The position numbers and the translations under genes were made by a program. The notes beneath the pieces were generated by a model. That model saw only the letters and a program-made list of their open reading frames with translations. It ran no database searches and was not told the DNA's origin. A stretch of 64,000 nucleotides of DNA from Parus major (taxonomy: Eukaryota; Chordata; Aves; Passeriformes; Paridae). The DNA is taken from contig NC_031779.1 of the NCBI RefSeq assembly GCF_001522545.3, forward strand, positions 5,593,890 to 5,657,889, in the 5' to 3' direction. Positions 24,701 to 35,639 of this stretch are shown piece after piece (position 1 is the stretch's first letter; each line of letters begins with the position of its first letter).

Positions 24701-26194
24701 CCCATAAAGCTACACTCATGGCACTTGTGGGTTTTTTTGGCTCCTCTGTGGAAGCAGACAACAGCTGATGTCTCAGAAGCAAAACCAAATCATAATTTGT
24801 CATTACTATACAAGACTGTGTGGTGGTTCTGTACCTGCTTTGCAAGCTCCCTAGATTTTATACCCCAAAGAAATTTTTCTCAAAAGAAATTACCAAAGAA
24901 GCATGGAAAATTAAGGAAACAACAGTAGCTGGTTTTAATTTTTATTCAAGACCTTTCTAAGTCAATTAACATGTCTCTTGTTTTGATATATGTCCCCATT
25001 TCTTTTTCTGTTTTTCCCTTTAGAATTTTGCATGACATCAAACATAAAATCTCAGACAGTGCCTTCCTGTGACAAACACCATTTTGGATACTGGTACAGC
25101 ATGGGCCATCCTGCAGTGCTTTGTGTAAGTTTTTTTAATTTTTAAGCATGTATTTAGGAAAAGGGCTAAAATTGTGAAGTTAGAGAAGTCTTTCTCTGTT
25201 TATGGATCAGAACTGACTTAAAATTTTTGACCTTGTAGCAAATAATTTGCTTTTAGGAAATCATGATGTTCTGTTTGAGAAATGCTTTTAATTCAAGTGG
25301 GAATTGCTAGTATTTATCTTGGTTCTATTGTAAAGCCAGGCCTTTTTTTCTGTGGGATAAGATGATCAGCTATGCAAGCAGTGAATTTAATAACTCTTTG
25401 CACAATGACAGATTTCTCTTAAAACCCATGGCTCCAATGCTTGCATATGCACCTGCGCTTACCTGGGTGTTCATTGTGTTGGGTGAGAGCTCCTGCCTTC
25501 TCTTGATAGCTCATTGAGGTCTTTAAGCATTCAAGGTGCTGAGTACTTGTGCTGCCACTGACAAGGTTTGACTATTATCCTGTTAGTTTAACCCCCATAA
25601 TCCATAGCATTGTCCAAGTGTGTGTGTATATATAAACATATTTAATAGCACTGTGCTTGTCTGGGAAAAGGGAAAAGAGGAATAAGGAGACCTGCACGTA
25701 CTGACATACCTTGAATATATGCAGCATTTGATAGCCATCTTTCTAGAAATTTTAGTAGGAAATCCTGTTTTCTTGATAAATCATCCCATCATTTTAAGAA
25801 GTTTTCTTATATGTTTGAATAATTTACTAATTTTTAGTGAAAATAGGGCAAATAGAGAATTAAATAACCATGCACAGATGAAAGAACGGTGGAATAAAAT
25901 GTGAGACAGCAAGGTAAACCTGGTTTGTACATATAGAAAAAAATCTTTTTGATATAGAGGAACTAATTTAAACTTTTTTCTTCCCTTTCAATTTAACTCC
26001 AGACTGATGATAAAGGCGTCTTTGCAACTGATCTATCGCAAGAATATGAGCTGGTTGCAAAAACATTTAATCTGACTCGATCACAGATGTGGGATCTTTC
26101 CTATGACTCAATCAACTATATTTTTGCTTCAAATGCAGTAAAATCCAAGCTAAGGGAACAATGGTGTAAGCTGAAGCCAGCTCTGTTTGATTAA
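18615..26194 (+). CDS. ADAL: Adenosine deaminase-like protein (N6-methyl-AMP deaminase)
   Basis: Ten coding exons: 18615-18674, 20429-20559, 21134-21194, 21516-21603, 22183-22264, 22976-23102, 23771-23851, 24441-24579, 25024-25124, 26003-26194 (TAA). They give 353 codons versus about 355 in human. The family hydrolyses N6-methyl-AMP to IMP and methylamine in the cytosol, clearing modified nucleotides from RNA turnover. Motifs of a zinc-dependent adenosine deaminase are all present: HAH in ELHAHLNG (two zinc ligands), HLSE in LALHLSE (zinc ligand His and catalytic Glu), GHG in DRIGHGTFLN, TSN, and the Asp pair in TDDKGVFA (zinc ligand and catalytic Asp). The start is the only ATG in a strong Kozak context upstream of the conserved LPK-ELHAH junction. 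Intron 1 is 1.75 kb; the others are under 0.9 kb. Confidence 0.96.
18675..20428. other. ADAL intron 1
   Basis: The first part is the tail of the CpG island; the rest is unique-looking sequence. A minus-strand open frame of 169 codons spans 19609-20118 but has no recognisable domain (see findings). No interspersed repeat is recognised. Confidence 0.6.
20429..20559 (+). CDS. ADAL: ADAL exon 2: HAH zinc-binding motif
   Basis: Encodes ELHAHLNGCISS at its start, carrying the two N-terminal zinc-ligand histidines, then a segment ending IDKGKKRTLDE. The last codon is split with exon 3, whose acceptor region holds three successive CAG sites (see findings). Confidence 0.95.
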
Positions 26195-26681
26195 TCAAAC
26201 TGTTGTCCTAAATAGCTTAGGTGTATTAGCTTACTTAATAAGCTTTTTATATTGAAGTCCCCAGCCTTTTTCAGACCTCAGGGTTTTAAACCCAGCCGTA
26301 AACTGCCTGTGCACAATGAAGGCAACTGGAATGCATCCCTTGTTACTGGGGACAGAAGTAAATGTTCTTTTGGTAGTTGGAAAGGGCTCTCAGCCAGTGA
26401 CTAAAATGCCAAATGTGTTGTCACCTTGTTTCTTTTGAGCTGATATGACATTTTAAAAAACACTTAGTTGAAATATGTCATCATAATATGAACATTTGAG
26501 AGCTGCAACAAAATGAAGGCAGAGCTATTGATGTTTAAAACATCTCTTTGGCAGCATTCCGCCAAGCTGTTTGAATGTGTGGTGTGTATTTTTGGGGTTT
26601 GTATTGTTTTCAGGTTTTGAGCTGTTGATTGGATATGAAGACAGAGACAAACTCAGGTAGAACAAAATATTTATCCCAAGG

Positions 26682-26893
26682 AATAAATATTGTATCTGTT
26701 TTTATTGCTGTGCATGTATGACTGAAGCTGCTGTGATGGAATAGCATGTGGGGGTCTGCTGGTGCCCTGGGCACCGCTGGTGTGTAGGCACTTAAGAATC
26801 TTGAATGCCTTCAGTAAGTGAGCTACTTGGCAAAGTGGTCTCATTCTTAAAATGCTTTTTAGAATTGCTGTTTGTTGTGTAAAAAAGAATAAA
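26682..26893 (+). terminator. ADAL candidate polyadenylation signals
   Basis: AATAAA occurs at 26682-26687 and again at 26888-26893, about 490 and 695 bases after the ADAL stop. Either may end the ADAL 3' UTR. Confidence 0.6.
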
Positions 26894-26899
26894 AATCTC

Positions 26900-27765
26900 T
26901 GTGTTTTTGAAAGCACCACTTCAAGGTGTGCATGTGCGTGTTTGAGCTCTGCAGAAGAGAAGCAGGATTCTGTGGGGTGAGTCCCTGGAGCAATCGTGCT
27001 GCTCTGCCAGCCTCTCCCCTGCTGCTCTGCCAGCCACAGGGTTCTCTGTACCCTCTACAAGCACCTGCCTGTGAGTTCTGGTGCTGAGAGCTCACAAAGT
27101 CTGTCAATGTGCACATGCTGCAGTTTGTATAACAGGAGTTGGGAGGTCACCTGGAGGATTCCATTTGTGTGCAGTAAAAGAACCAGGAATGTATGTGGGT
27201 GGCTGAGGAGCAACACACAGAACTGGGATTTCTCTATATAGGAGTCTAAGTGTGAGTTACTGCTGTTATTTACACAGCAGAAATGTTACACTTAGGAAAT
27301 TGGACGGGATGTGGACTTTTGGAATGAAGAATCACCATCTGACGAGACCTTTGTCATGCACAGTTCCCAAGCTGACCGTTGCAACTTGAAACACTTCTAC
27401 TGTCCCTGAGCTAGTTTAACTTTTATAAGTAAAACTGCTGTTTCCTTCTTTGACTGCATGTAGCATTATAGTTAGCTTTAATTTAAGCACTTCTTGCTGA
27501 GCCTGCTTGTCAAATTCTGAGTTAGCGGTGACATAATCACTGTTTAGTTTATAATATTTTATAAAAGTGATTGTGACACAGAGTGAAGCATCACCACAGA
27601 ATTGATCATAAGAAATGGGGCAGAGCAGATTTTTTTCCTGAATGCAATGGAAATTTTGAGTAACTGCTACTAGAATTCATGTGGTATAAGATGAAATTTA
27701 AGTTATCTATTCATGTGCAGCTCAACTTATTTTTAAAGTAAACAAAATAGATCTAGAGTTAATAT
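26900..27765. other. Convergent ADAL/LARP6 intergenic spacer
   Basis: Spacer between the 3' ends of two convergent genes. An 18-base-scale local duplication (GCTGCTCTGCCAGCC) lies at about 26997-27034. Nothing else is recognised. Confidence 0.5.
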
Positions 27766-27766
27766 T

Positions 27767-27772
27767 TTTATT
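27767..27772 (-). terminator. LARP6 candidate polyadenylation signal
   Basis: TTTATT on the plus strand reads AATAAA on the minus strand, about 890 bases beyond the LARP6 stop. It is the first canonical hexamer I find downstream of that stop. Confidence 0.55.
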
Positions 27773-28189
27773 TCCATCTGATTATACAAGAGAACACTTA
27801 CAGAGCAGTCTCCAGTACTCAGAGTCTTTACTCATGGAAATGCACACTGGTACTATTGAATACTGCTTTGGTGATGTATGTGAGAACAACTGCTCACTGT
27901 GGCATTGGTTTCTCAGTTCCTTCTGAGGCAAACACAGGAAGTCTTCAAAACCTCAGCTCCTTATGATGAGACTAACATTCCATAGCTTTTCATAATACAA
28001 CCACTAAACCATACATAAGTACATACTGCTCCTCAGGATCCTAGCTTGGCAAATAATGTACTTACATCAATGATTTATATTCCTGCTTGAATATTTAGGT
28101 GTTTCAAAATAATCCATTAAAAAGAATGGATGCAGGTAAGGGCCCTGCATTAGCTAAGCTATTCAGCTGATTAAAAGGCTGGCATGTCC

Positions 28190-28507
28190 CTCCTGTGAGG
28201 CTTAGAGAGCAGGCGCTGGCTAGATTGGAATGGAGAGGGCTCTGGGGGAGGATCTAATCAAGGTTTTTAATATCTGATGAGAAGAAGTGAAGTAGATGGA
28301 GCCAAGCACTTCTCAGCGATACCCAGTAACAGGAAAGGGGCACAGACTGGTTCTGTGTGGGTGGTTGAATATGGGAGCACCTCACCCAGACAGTCTGGGG
28401 AGTCTGTCCTTGTAGATACTCAAACCTATCAGTGACTTGTAGCTTCAGCAAAGGAGGTGAACTGGGCAATCTCCAGAGATGCCTTCCAACCTCATCTGTT
28501 CTGTGAA
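28190..28507 (+). repeat. CR1 LINE fragment inside the LARP6 3' UTR
   Basis: The order of recognisable CR1 3'-region blocks is preserved: a GGATCTAATCAAGG block, GGAGCCAAGCACTTCTCAG, a CAGTAACAGGAAAGGGGCACA block, GGGGAGTCTGTCC, and a tail with GGGCAATCTCCAGAGATGCCTTCCAACC. Compared with a full-length 3' end it has internal deletions and many substitutions, so it is old. It lies antisense within the presumed LARP6 3' UTR. Confidence 0.83.
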
Positions 28508-28661
28508 GGAAATATACAAATATACAAATGATAAAGTCTGTATAAATACAAAAGCTTTTAAAATTAAATACTGACTTAACTGAGTCACTCAAGTGACAGT
28601 TTTTCACCAGGCTTGGTCACCAGCAGTTGGCTGCTTTGTGAAACTGTTTATAAAGAATAGT

Positions 28662-29732
28662 CTATTCACCCTTCATAGCCTTCCTTCTTTCACAGCCATT
28701 GTGGAATCCTTTGGTGCCATCAGGACCTTTAGGCAGCCGCAGCACCCTTACAGGGAGACCATCTGCATTTTGTATTTTCCGAACCAACATGGGACTACTG
28801 ACAGGACTCTTCTCTTGTGTCAGAGTTTGGGCTTTTCTTCTTTGCACCCAGGGGCTCCCAGAAGGAGTGATGCTGCTATCTGAGGAATAATCAGTGTATT
28901 TCCTTGGAATTTCAGGGCTAGTGCTTGGGTTAAGCTTGCTGTCTTCAGCCAGCGGAGATTTTTTGGTTACTTTTCTTAGTGAAGAAGGACTGTTCCAAGG
29001 ACTTGATCTGGGTGACATATTAGGGCTCAAATGGTTGTTTGGGTGGATGACAGGGCTCAAATTAGTCGTAGTATTTGACGTGGTACGTTTGCGTCCTGCC
29101 AGCGGTGACGTAGGATTGCTCTCTGGGTCAGAAGAGCTGTTTGCTGAAGATTCATCACCAGCAAACTGAAGTTCCTCAACTCTCTTGTTAAGGGATCGAG
29201 TCTTCTTAAGGCTCTTGCTGGTATCTTCATCACGATTCTTGTCTTTGGGAACTTTTTTCTTTGGTGGTTTCATGCCTATTAGGACAACTTTCATGCCGGT
29301 CTCTTTGTTTCCAGCACACATGAAATCATGAGCACGTACGGCAGCTTCTACTTCTTCAAATTCTATAATTGCACATTCCTGGGTTCCCAGCTGGGTGTAC
29401 CGATTGCTGACCCTCCTGATATCAGGTGGGAGATCCCTGCCAGGCTTGAGAATGCGAACTGATGAAATTACACCAAAAGTTACAAAGGCTTTGAGGAGAT
29501 GCTCCATTATCCTTTCTTGCACGCATCCGTTTTCTTCTTTGTTAAGGACCTGCAGCTGAGAAATCATGTGGATATCATACACCAGTAGCATCCTGGTAGG
29601 GACATTTTCACTTGGGAACACTGGAACTGGAGTATTTCTTCGAACCTTTTTGTTATCATCATTGAGCTCCAGAGTGTTCGAGTACTTCAGTGCATAGGCT
29701 GTGGTCCTCCAGTCACGGGTAAGGTGTTTCAC
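28662..29732 (-). CDS. LARP6: LARP6 exon 3: end of La motif, RRM and C-terminus
   Basis: One long terminal exon of 357 codons including the stop. It opens VKHLTRDWRTTAYALKYSN, directly continuing the La motif of exon 2 after the acceptor GTCCCAAAG. The RRM-like region, a KKK/KKR-rich linker (PPKKKVPKDK) and the Ser/Pro-rich tail follow. A methionine a few codons further upstream in the open frame lies in the intron and is not the start. Confidence 0.96.
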   Translation of the reverse strand: MKHLTRDWRTTAYALKYSNTLELNDDNKKVRRNTPVPVFPSENVPTRMLLVYDIHMISQLQVLNKEENGCVQERIMEHLLKAFVTFGVISSVRILKPGRDLPPDIRRVSNRYTQLGTQECAIIEFEEVEAAVRAHDFMCAGNKETGMKVVLIGMKPPKKKVPKDKNRDEDTSKSLKKTRSLNKRVEELQFAGDESSANSSSDPESNPTSPLAGRKRTTSNTTTNLSPVIHPNNHLSPNMSPRSSPWNSPSSLRKVTKKSPLAEDSKLNPSTSPEIPRKYTDYSSDSSITPSGSPWVQRRKAQTLTQEKSPVSSPMLVRKIQNADGLPVRVLRLPKGPDGTKGFHNGCERRKAMKGE

Positions 29733-32700
29733 CTTTGGGACAGACACAGGTTAAAGCACCACAGCTGAGCAAACCCAGTCAAACTAAGCACTGAATTTTA
29801 AAGCAGATGCAGGCTTCGGTCTACAAACAGAACCCTGGATTTAAGTTTCATGTAGCAGACTTAGTGAGAAAATAGTTTTCATGCTATGATGGGCATCAGT
29901 GAGCTCTTCTAAAGCTCAGATCCTGTTGAATTTAATGAAAACAGGAACTGGCACTAAAGCTCAAACTGGAAATCATTATTACATCTGAAAGCCTGCTCAA
30001 GTAGTGCTTGGTCATTCCACATCATCTAGTCATCTTGGCCTGAACCATGATCAAAATGCATGTTCTAGGGAGGTTACATTTGCCAAACAAAAGGTTTTGT
30101 TAATTTTAGGTCTTCATTGTATTGAACTGATCTTTCCTCCCTCAAAAATCTCAGTCTAAAAAACACCCCAGACTTTTCCATTTTCATTAAATGTTTGTAA
30201 AGAGTTTATCTGTCACCAATATAATCTGTTTGAAGTGGTCTGAAGAAATTGAGACTGCCTTAACTTCTAGACAGAATAACTCTGTAGAACAATGAGATTT
30301 AGAATCTTGACAAAGTGCTTCTTGTGTAATTCTAGAAATCATTTACATACAGATTGACATAGGTCTTTCTAATGTAAGGAGAAAAAAAAAAAAGTAAAAA
30401 TAATAAAACTCGCATCATGTTTAGGGGACTTTGGTTACCAGATGCTTTATACTACTCTTCATTTTTGGTTCTCTGTCCAAAAGTCAGATTCACTGTTCCT
30501 TCTCAGAGACAGGAATGTAACTTTACCAGGACTACCCAGCTGTTCACAAGTAGTTGCCATGGAAATTAATTTTATCTAATGTCCTCCTGTGTCCAAGGAT
30601 GAAAATTTAAAAGCATACAGGCTTTTAAGCCAATGATTTCCTTAGCCAGTCATCAGTGAGTTCAGCAGTTAAAGTTTTGGATGAGTAGAAAACCATAGCA
30701 AAATCAGGCAGATAAAGACTATAAAGGTGCCTGTAGAAGATGTTACTTCTACTGTTTTTAGATTCATCAGGCTTGCATGAGACCTTTCAAGTCTTAAAAA
30801 GTTACCTTACCTTCTTAAATGAAGTGAGGAGTTTAACACTGACATAGCCCATCTTATTTCTTCTTATGTGCTTCAGAAGGAAGGCATCTTTCTCAAGGTT
30901 CTCATCAGAGAAGTAGTATTCAATCTGTGCTATTAACTTCTGGATCAGGTCATTTTCTGGTGGTTTCCAGTTCTGGTTAGAGTCATCATCATTTTCCCCA
31001 CCACTGGAAAACAGTTAAATCATTTTATCAGCAGATTTTCATCTTCTATTAGTGGATTCAAATAGCTTTTCAAAATGAAAGGGCCATAACCATTATGCTG
31101 GTTCCAACTGACTTTAGATGTGGGCACTGGACAGGTATCCCCACCCAGCTGAGCCAGCGGGCTAGCTCAGAGGATGAAGATTTCCAGTCAGCATAAGGAG
31201 TCAAGTTCCTGAGTTCATTCCAAAAACTGATCTCAGTGCAGAACAATGAGACATCTACACTAATGGCTTGAAAGCATGGCCAACTCAAATCATTCATCAA
31301 AATATGAAATGAAGGTGCACTGGCACTTGGTACTATATAAGCTCCTCCAGTGACAGTGTTACATTTTTCAATATGAAGCTATTAAACCTAGGCCTGGCCT
31401 TTATGTGCTTCATGAGTAGTGTCACATACCAGAGAATGAATATTCCAACATGATGCAGTTGTGATTTCTTAAGCCTCTTCACTGCATGAGTGCAGGAGCT
31501 GATATCCAGGGAGTAAGAAGGACTGACAGGAATGCTGCAGATTTCACAGGTCACTTCCAGAGTGATAGAGTAACATTACCAGCCGTTTACCAAAGGGGCT
31601 AAACCTGCCAGCTCATGTACTTCAGGAACAGGTTTATATGCACATATGCAGATTCCTAAGAAATCATTCTCATTTCTTCTCTTTACCTCCCATCATATTG
31701 TCTCAGTACCTGGGCAGAATGGAGCACTGTTGAGCATCCTTTTCTTCAAAAAATACTGCAGCCATGGATTCAAGGTTAACATCTTGCCATGTGCAGTTAC
31801 AGCAACATGATTGTTGCTGAAATAGAAATTTACAGGTGACTAAAATGGACAAGTCTATCTTAAGTCGGAATCATCTTTTCCAGCTGTTAGTGGTCTAGTT
31901 TTGTTGTGGGAGCATCATGAAAGTTTCTGTTAAAAAAATAAAATCATCTACTAAATACCCCATAAATCATGTATTAGGTTGGTCTCCCAGGTAAGTTAAC
32001 AATGAAAAGGAGCCATTCATTTCCCCAAAATGGTCTGAAGTGGCTTTTGCAGGCTTTGAAATCCTTAGGAAAAGGAGCAGGCATCACACTGGAGGTCTGT
32101 GAGGCCGTTCTGGTGGGAGGATGCAGGCAGCTGGATCCCTGCCCCGACAGTTCTGTGCAGGGGTGATGGAGGCAGTGACCGCAGTGCTGCAGCTGTGCTG
32201 CTGTCTGGAGAGAGTGATAGGTCAGTGTGCTATGCACAGGAACTGTGCCTGCTGCTGGGACAAGTTGCAGCAGTTCTCTGGGACCTGGCTTTTTGAAGCT
32301 TATGGTTCACTTATATGCTACGATTCTTATGATGATAGGGGAACACATCAGATATTTGTGGATACTTGCACAGTCCTAGAAGTCTCCCTGTTAAAAACCT
32401 CCCTAGCCTTTAATAGGGTACGGTTCAAAGGAATGTCAAGAATGAGAGAGCAAGACAAAGAATTTGTGTTACTTGGCAAAGCCAGAAGTGGAGGATAATA
32501 GATGAAGTTATGATTAGGATGGTAAAAAATACCTAATGCCCAGCTGTGGTTTCAGAAGGAAGCAAAAAATAATGATGTTTATTTTTCATTCATGGTAATC
32601 TCTTCCCACTACTTCATTTACTACTGATTCGGAATTACTCTGGGTGCAAGAAGCTTGGAACATTTTAGCCTTTTTTACAAACCCACACTCTGCTAGGAAA

Positions 32701-35164
32701 AGCTTGCCTTTAGTTCAGGATTTGGCTTACATTTGTTTCAGGGATTTATTAGCACAGATACTTGCAGGTGTTTGTTTGGAGACAAAAAAGGAATGTTGTG
32801 CTTTGGAAAACAACAAAAATTAATTGCATGTTTGCAGAGAACTGCACCATCCCTACCTACAGCTGAATACAGTGAATCAGAGCCAAATAGGTCTCATTTC
32901 ACCTCTCAAATATTGGTCACAGTTTGACCTATACATTATTTCTATGTTTAGCAGACAAGTCAGCTTTTACAAAATCTTATGGGCTCTTACAACAGCCTTC
33001 ACTAAATGATGTATGGAAATAACACCTACAATAAATGCAGAAATTTTAAAGTACCTCCATATGAATTTGTGATAATGATCAACTAGTAGCATCTCTAGAG
33101 TATCAACTGTATTACAAAAGTAGTTGATAAATAATTTCAGTCAACACTGACAAAGAAGCAAACCCTAGTAGCCATTCACAACTTATTTTTTTATTCAGAG
33201 CTTTGTGATGATATGCTTGTAAAACAGAATGAAAAACAATCTTTTAACATGGTGACTCATCTAGCCATTAGTCACACAAGAAACTAAACATATCTACGGA
33301 GAAAGCAGATTTGGAATTTTAAATATCAAGACTCACAAATAATAAATTGTTTGGATAGCATCTAAAAATTCTATTTTTTAATATAATCATTTCTATTCTG
33401 AAATTTTATTTTAGAATAATATGTATTATTTTAGCTGAGTCTCGAATAAAGTATTGTATTAATTGTATTAATAATCACTGTGTGGCAATCTAATTTATAA
33501 GTTCCAAGAGTACAATCACTCAAGGACAGTCCACGTTTGTCAACTCAAACATTAATACAGTACTGGGTACCTACTGATGTCAAGTTGTCTGCAAGCTTCA
33601 GCTGGGAAGTGTGATGGCTCATTCCCAGCAGTTTTAGATCATCCCTAATAATTTTCAAAATGTTTGTAAATAATTTCCTATCAGATGCTGCATTCCCAAA
33701 AAGGAGATCCTTGGGTAAGGTTATATGTAAATGGCAGAAACGTGTGTAAACTCCATTCATCTGCTTTTGGTGGGGAGAGTTGAAACTTGAGAGTTCTCTC
33801 CATGGAAATACCCCTGCCATTTACAAAATATACAATACCTCTTGCCATTTACAAAAAGGCAACTTCCACAAGAACTGAATATACGTCAACATATTTAAGA
33901 ATAGCTATTGTCTTTCAAAGCTTGAAAAAATAATTATTTTTTTTTACTAGTCTAGGCCAGGGTTAGAAGCTCTTCACAAATAATACTATTGTAGATAACA
34001 AATGTAAATAATATCCCGATTTTAAGAAATCAGTAATTGAAATACAATATTGTAGGCTGCTGTACATATTTATAAAATGAAAACAGTCACATATAATTGT
34101 GGAATAGCTAAGCTGTCTCAGTTTAAAAACCTTAACTGTGCCTAGTTATGTTCAACTCCTGTTTCTGTAGTCCACAGTTGACAATTTTGGCAGCTGCAGA
34201 AAATTTCTCACTCCCCTTCTACCCCTCTGTAATTTATAAGACTACATTTCAGTTCATTCTGAGTCAATGCTAGGTATGAAGTTAGAAAGTCAATAGAATT
34301 GTTAGAAACAATAACATGTTATTGCTAGAAACAATAAATGCTCAAACAGAATACTGGATTTCTTGCTACTGTACCTAAATCTTTATGTGACAATTTATGA
34401 CGCCATCTGCAGCTTTAGTACAAACCACAAGATGAACTACAACTAGTAGAGCTTTGTCTCTCTGCAGCTTGCTGGCACAAAAATCCTGCATGTTCGTCTT
34501 ACAAGTAAGAGATTCTAGTAAGCATCAAAACTATTTCAGGTCAGCAAGCCAAAACGGGCAAAAGAGGAAAACAACCAAAACATGAAATCCAAAACAAAAC
34601 TCCAAGACGCAGCTACAACTAACCCCCAAAATCTTTCTGTAAAACGCAGTGAATTGGAAATGCGGGGGGCATCACAGCCCGGCGCTTCTCGCTGTGGGGG
34701 AGCCGCGGTCCCGGCCCGGCAGTCCCGCGGGGGCCGGGTGGGACGCAGCCCGGGCGGAGCCATCGGTTCGGCGGGCAGCTCCCTCCTGGCCGCCGGCCGT
34801 CCCTGCTGGAGGCTTTCCAGCGTCTCCCACCCGTTCCTCGGCGTTGCATCAGCCGGGCCCGCTCCGTTCCGGGGGTGTCCGCGGCGGCCCCGCTGTTCGC
34901 CCCGCACAGCCGCGCCCGCACCGCGTCCCCGCCGGACCGGAGCCCCTGCCCGGGGGCTCACCTGGAGCGCTCGCACCGCCCCGAGTCCTCCTCGCTGCAG
35001 CTGGGGCACGGCGCTCCGCCGCCCCCCTCCTCCTCCTCCTCGTCCTCCTCGTCCTCCTCGGCGGCCGCCTGGACGGCCACTCGGATCTGCACGGGGCCGC
35101 TCCCCGCGGGCAGCTCCGGCCCGGCGGGCGCGGCCCCGGGCTCGGCCGGCTGCGGCTGGGCCAT
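28662..35164 (-). CDS. LARP6: La-related protein 6
   Basis: Three coding exons on the minus strand: 35164-34962, 31003-30811, 29732-28662 (stop TAA/TGA-type frame end at 28662), 488 codons versus about 491 in human. Residues 1-68 hold an acidic, low-complexity N-terminus. The La motif runs about 80-168 (KPPENDLIQKLIAQIEYYFSDENL, split here as KPPENDLIQKLI and YYFSDENLEKDAF), followed by an RRM-like fold at about 178-287 (MLLVYD to VVLIGMK) and a Ser/Pro-rich C-terminus with a SUZ-C/LSA region near 440-485 (ADGLPVRVLRLPKGPDGTKGF). Known for binding the 5' stem-loop of type I collagen mRNAs and tuning their translation. ATG context AGCGCCATGG is good. Convergent with ADAL, divergent from LRRC49. 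Confidence 0.96.
29733..30810. other. LARP6 intron 2
   Basis: Intron of 1,078 bases. It contains an A12 tract near 30382. Its donor on the minus strand is GTAAGGTAAC, where a second GT five bases on could act as a frame-shifting alternative donor. Confidence 0.7.
30811..31003 (-). CDS. LARP6: LARP6 exon 2: core of the La motif
   Basis: Encodes 64 residues starting GGENDDDSNQNWKPP and ending SVKLLTSFKK. It includes the YYFSDENL signature of La motifs, whose aromatic and acidic residues form the RNA-binding pocket in La family proteins. The frame joins exon 1 through a split Ser codon (AG + T). Confidence 0.96.
31004..34961. other. LARP6 intron 1
   Basis: Intron of 3,958 bases. A locally GC-richer patch at about 32090-32300 carries a plus-strand open frame of 125 codons (32121-32498) without any recognised domain. 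The stretch 33,000-34,450 is AT-rich. No interspersed repeat family is recognised. Confidence 0.65.
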
Positions 35165-35480
35165 GGCGCTCCCCGGCCGGGCTCAGCCCGCCGCCACACC
35201 AGCGATGCTCGGGGTTGCGACAGCCGCCCGGCCGCCTCCCCTCCTGTCGCCCCCTGTCCCCTCCCGCTGGGGCGGCGCTCCCAGCTCCACTCCCCCGGTC
35301 CGACCCTCCTCCGGCCGTGCCGCCCCCGGGCCCGCCGGGCAGCTGAAGGGCCCTTCTCCTTGACGGCTGAACAGGGACTGCTTTTGTTTCACTGGAAAAC
35401 AACGGGGTTCTCTCCGGAAAGCAGCGTCTCAGCTTCTCTTCTCCTGGTACAGCCTTGCGGCTACGCCACTGCTCCCTGAC
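34680..35480. promoter_or_regulatory. CpG-island promoter of LARP6
   Basis: CpG-dense block covering LARP6 exon 1, the presumed 5' UTR and the start of intron 1. Bounded by AT-rich sequence on both sides. No TATA box is visible on the minus strand close to the start codon. Confidence 0.82.
34962..35164 (-). CDS. LARP6: LARP6 exon 1: acidic N-terminus
   Basis: Starts MAQPQPAEPG and includes VQIRVAVQ, which matches the vertebrate LARP6 N-terminus, then an acidic tract EEDEEDEEEEE at residues 36-46 followed by GGGG. The tract is encoded by an imperfect trinucleotide repeat at 35031-35060. The exon ends CERS with a split codon at a GTGAGC donor. Confidence 0.93.
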
Positions 35481-35639
35481 CAGGGCGTTGCGTTTTATGA
35501 AAGTCAGAAAGGTTTCGCTGCGGTAAGTGTGGCTTAAATGCCGAAGGTGAGATTTGGAAATAAGATACATGACTGAAAAGGACGTGTTGGTTTTGCGGAG
35601 GAGACTCCTCTGTAGTTCTGCATGGCACTTACACATTCC

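Noticed and set aside
34536..35636. 366-codon minus-strand frame over LARP6 exon 1
   Set aside because: It is out of frame with the real LARP6 exon 1 and owes its length to the stop-poor CpG island; Arg/Gly/Pro-rich with no domain.
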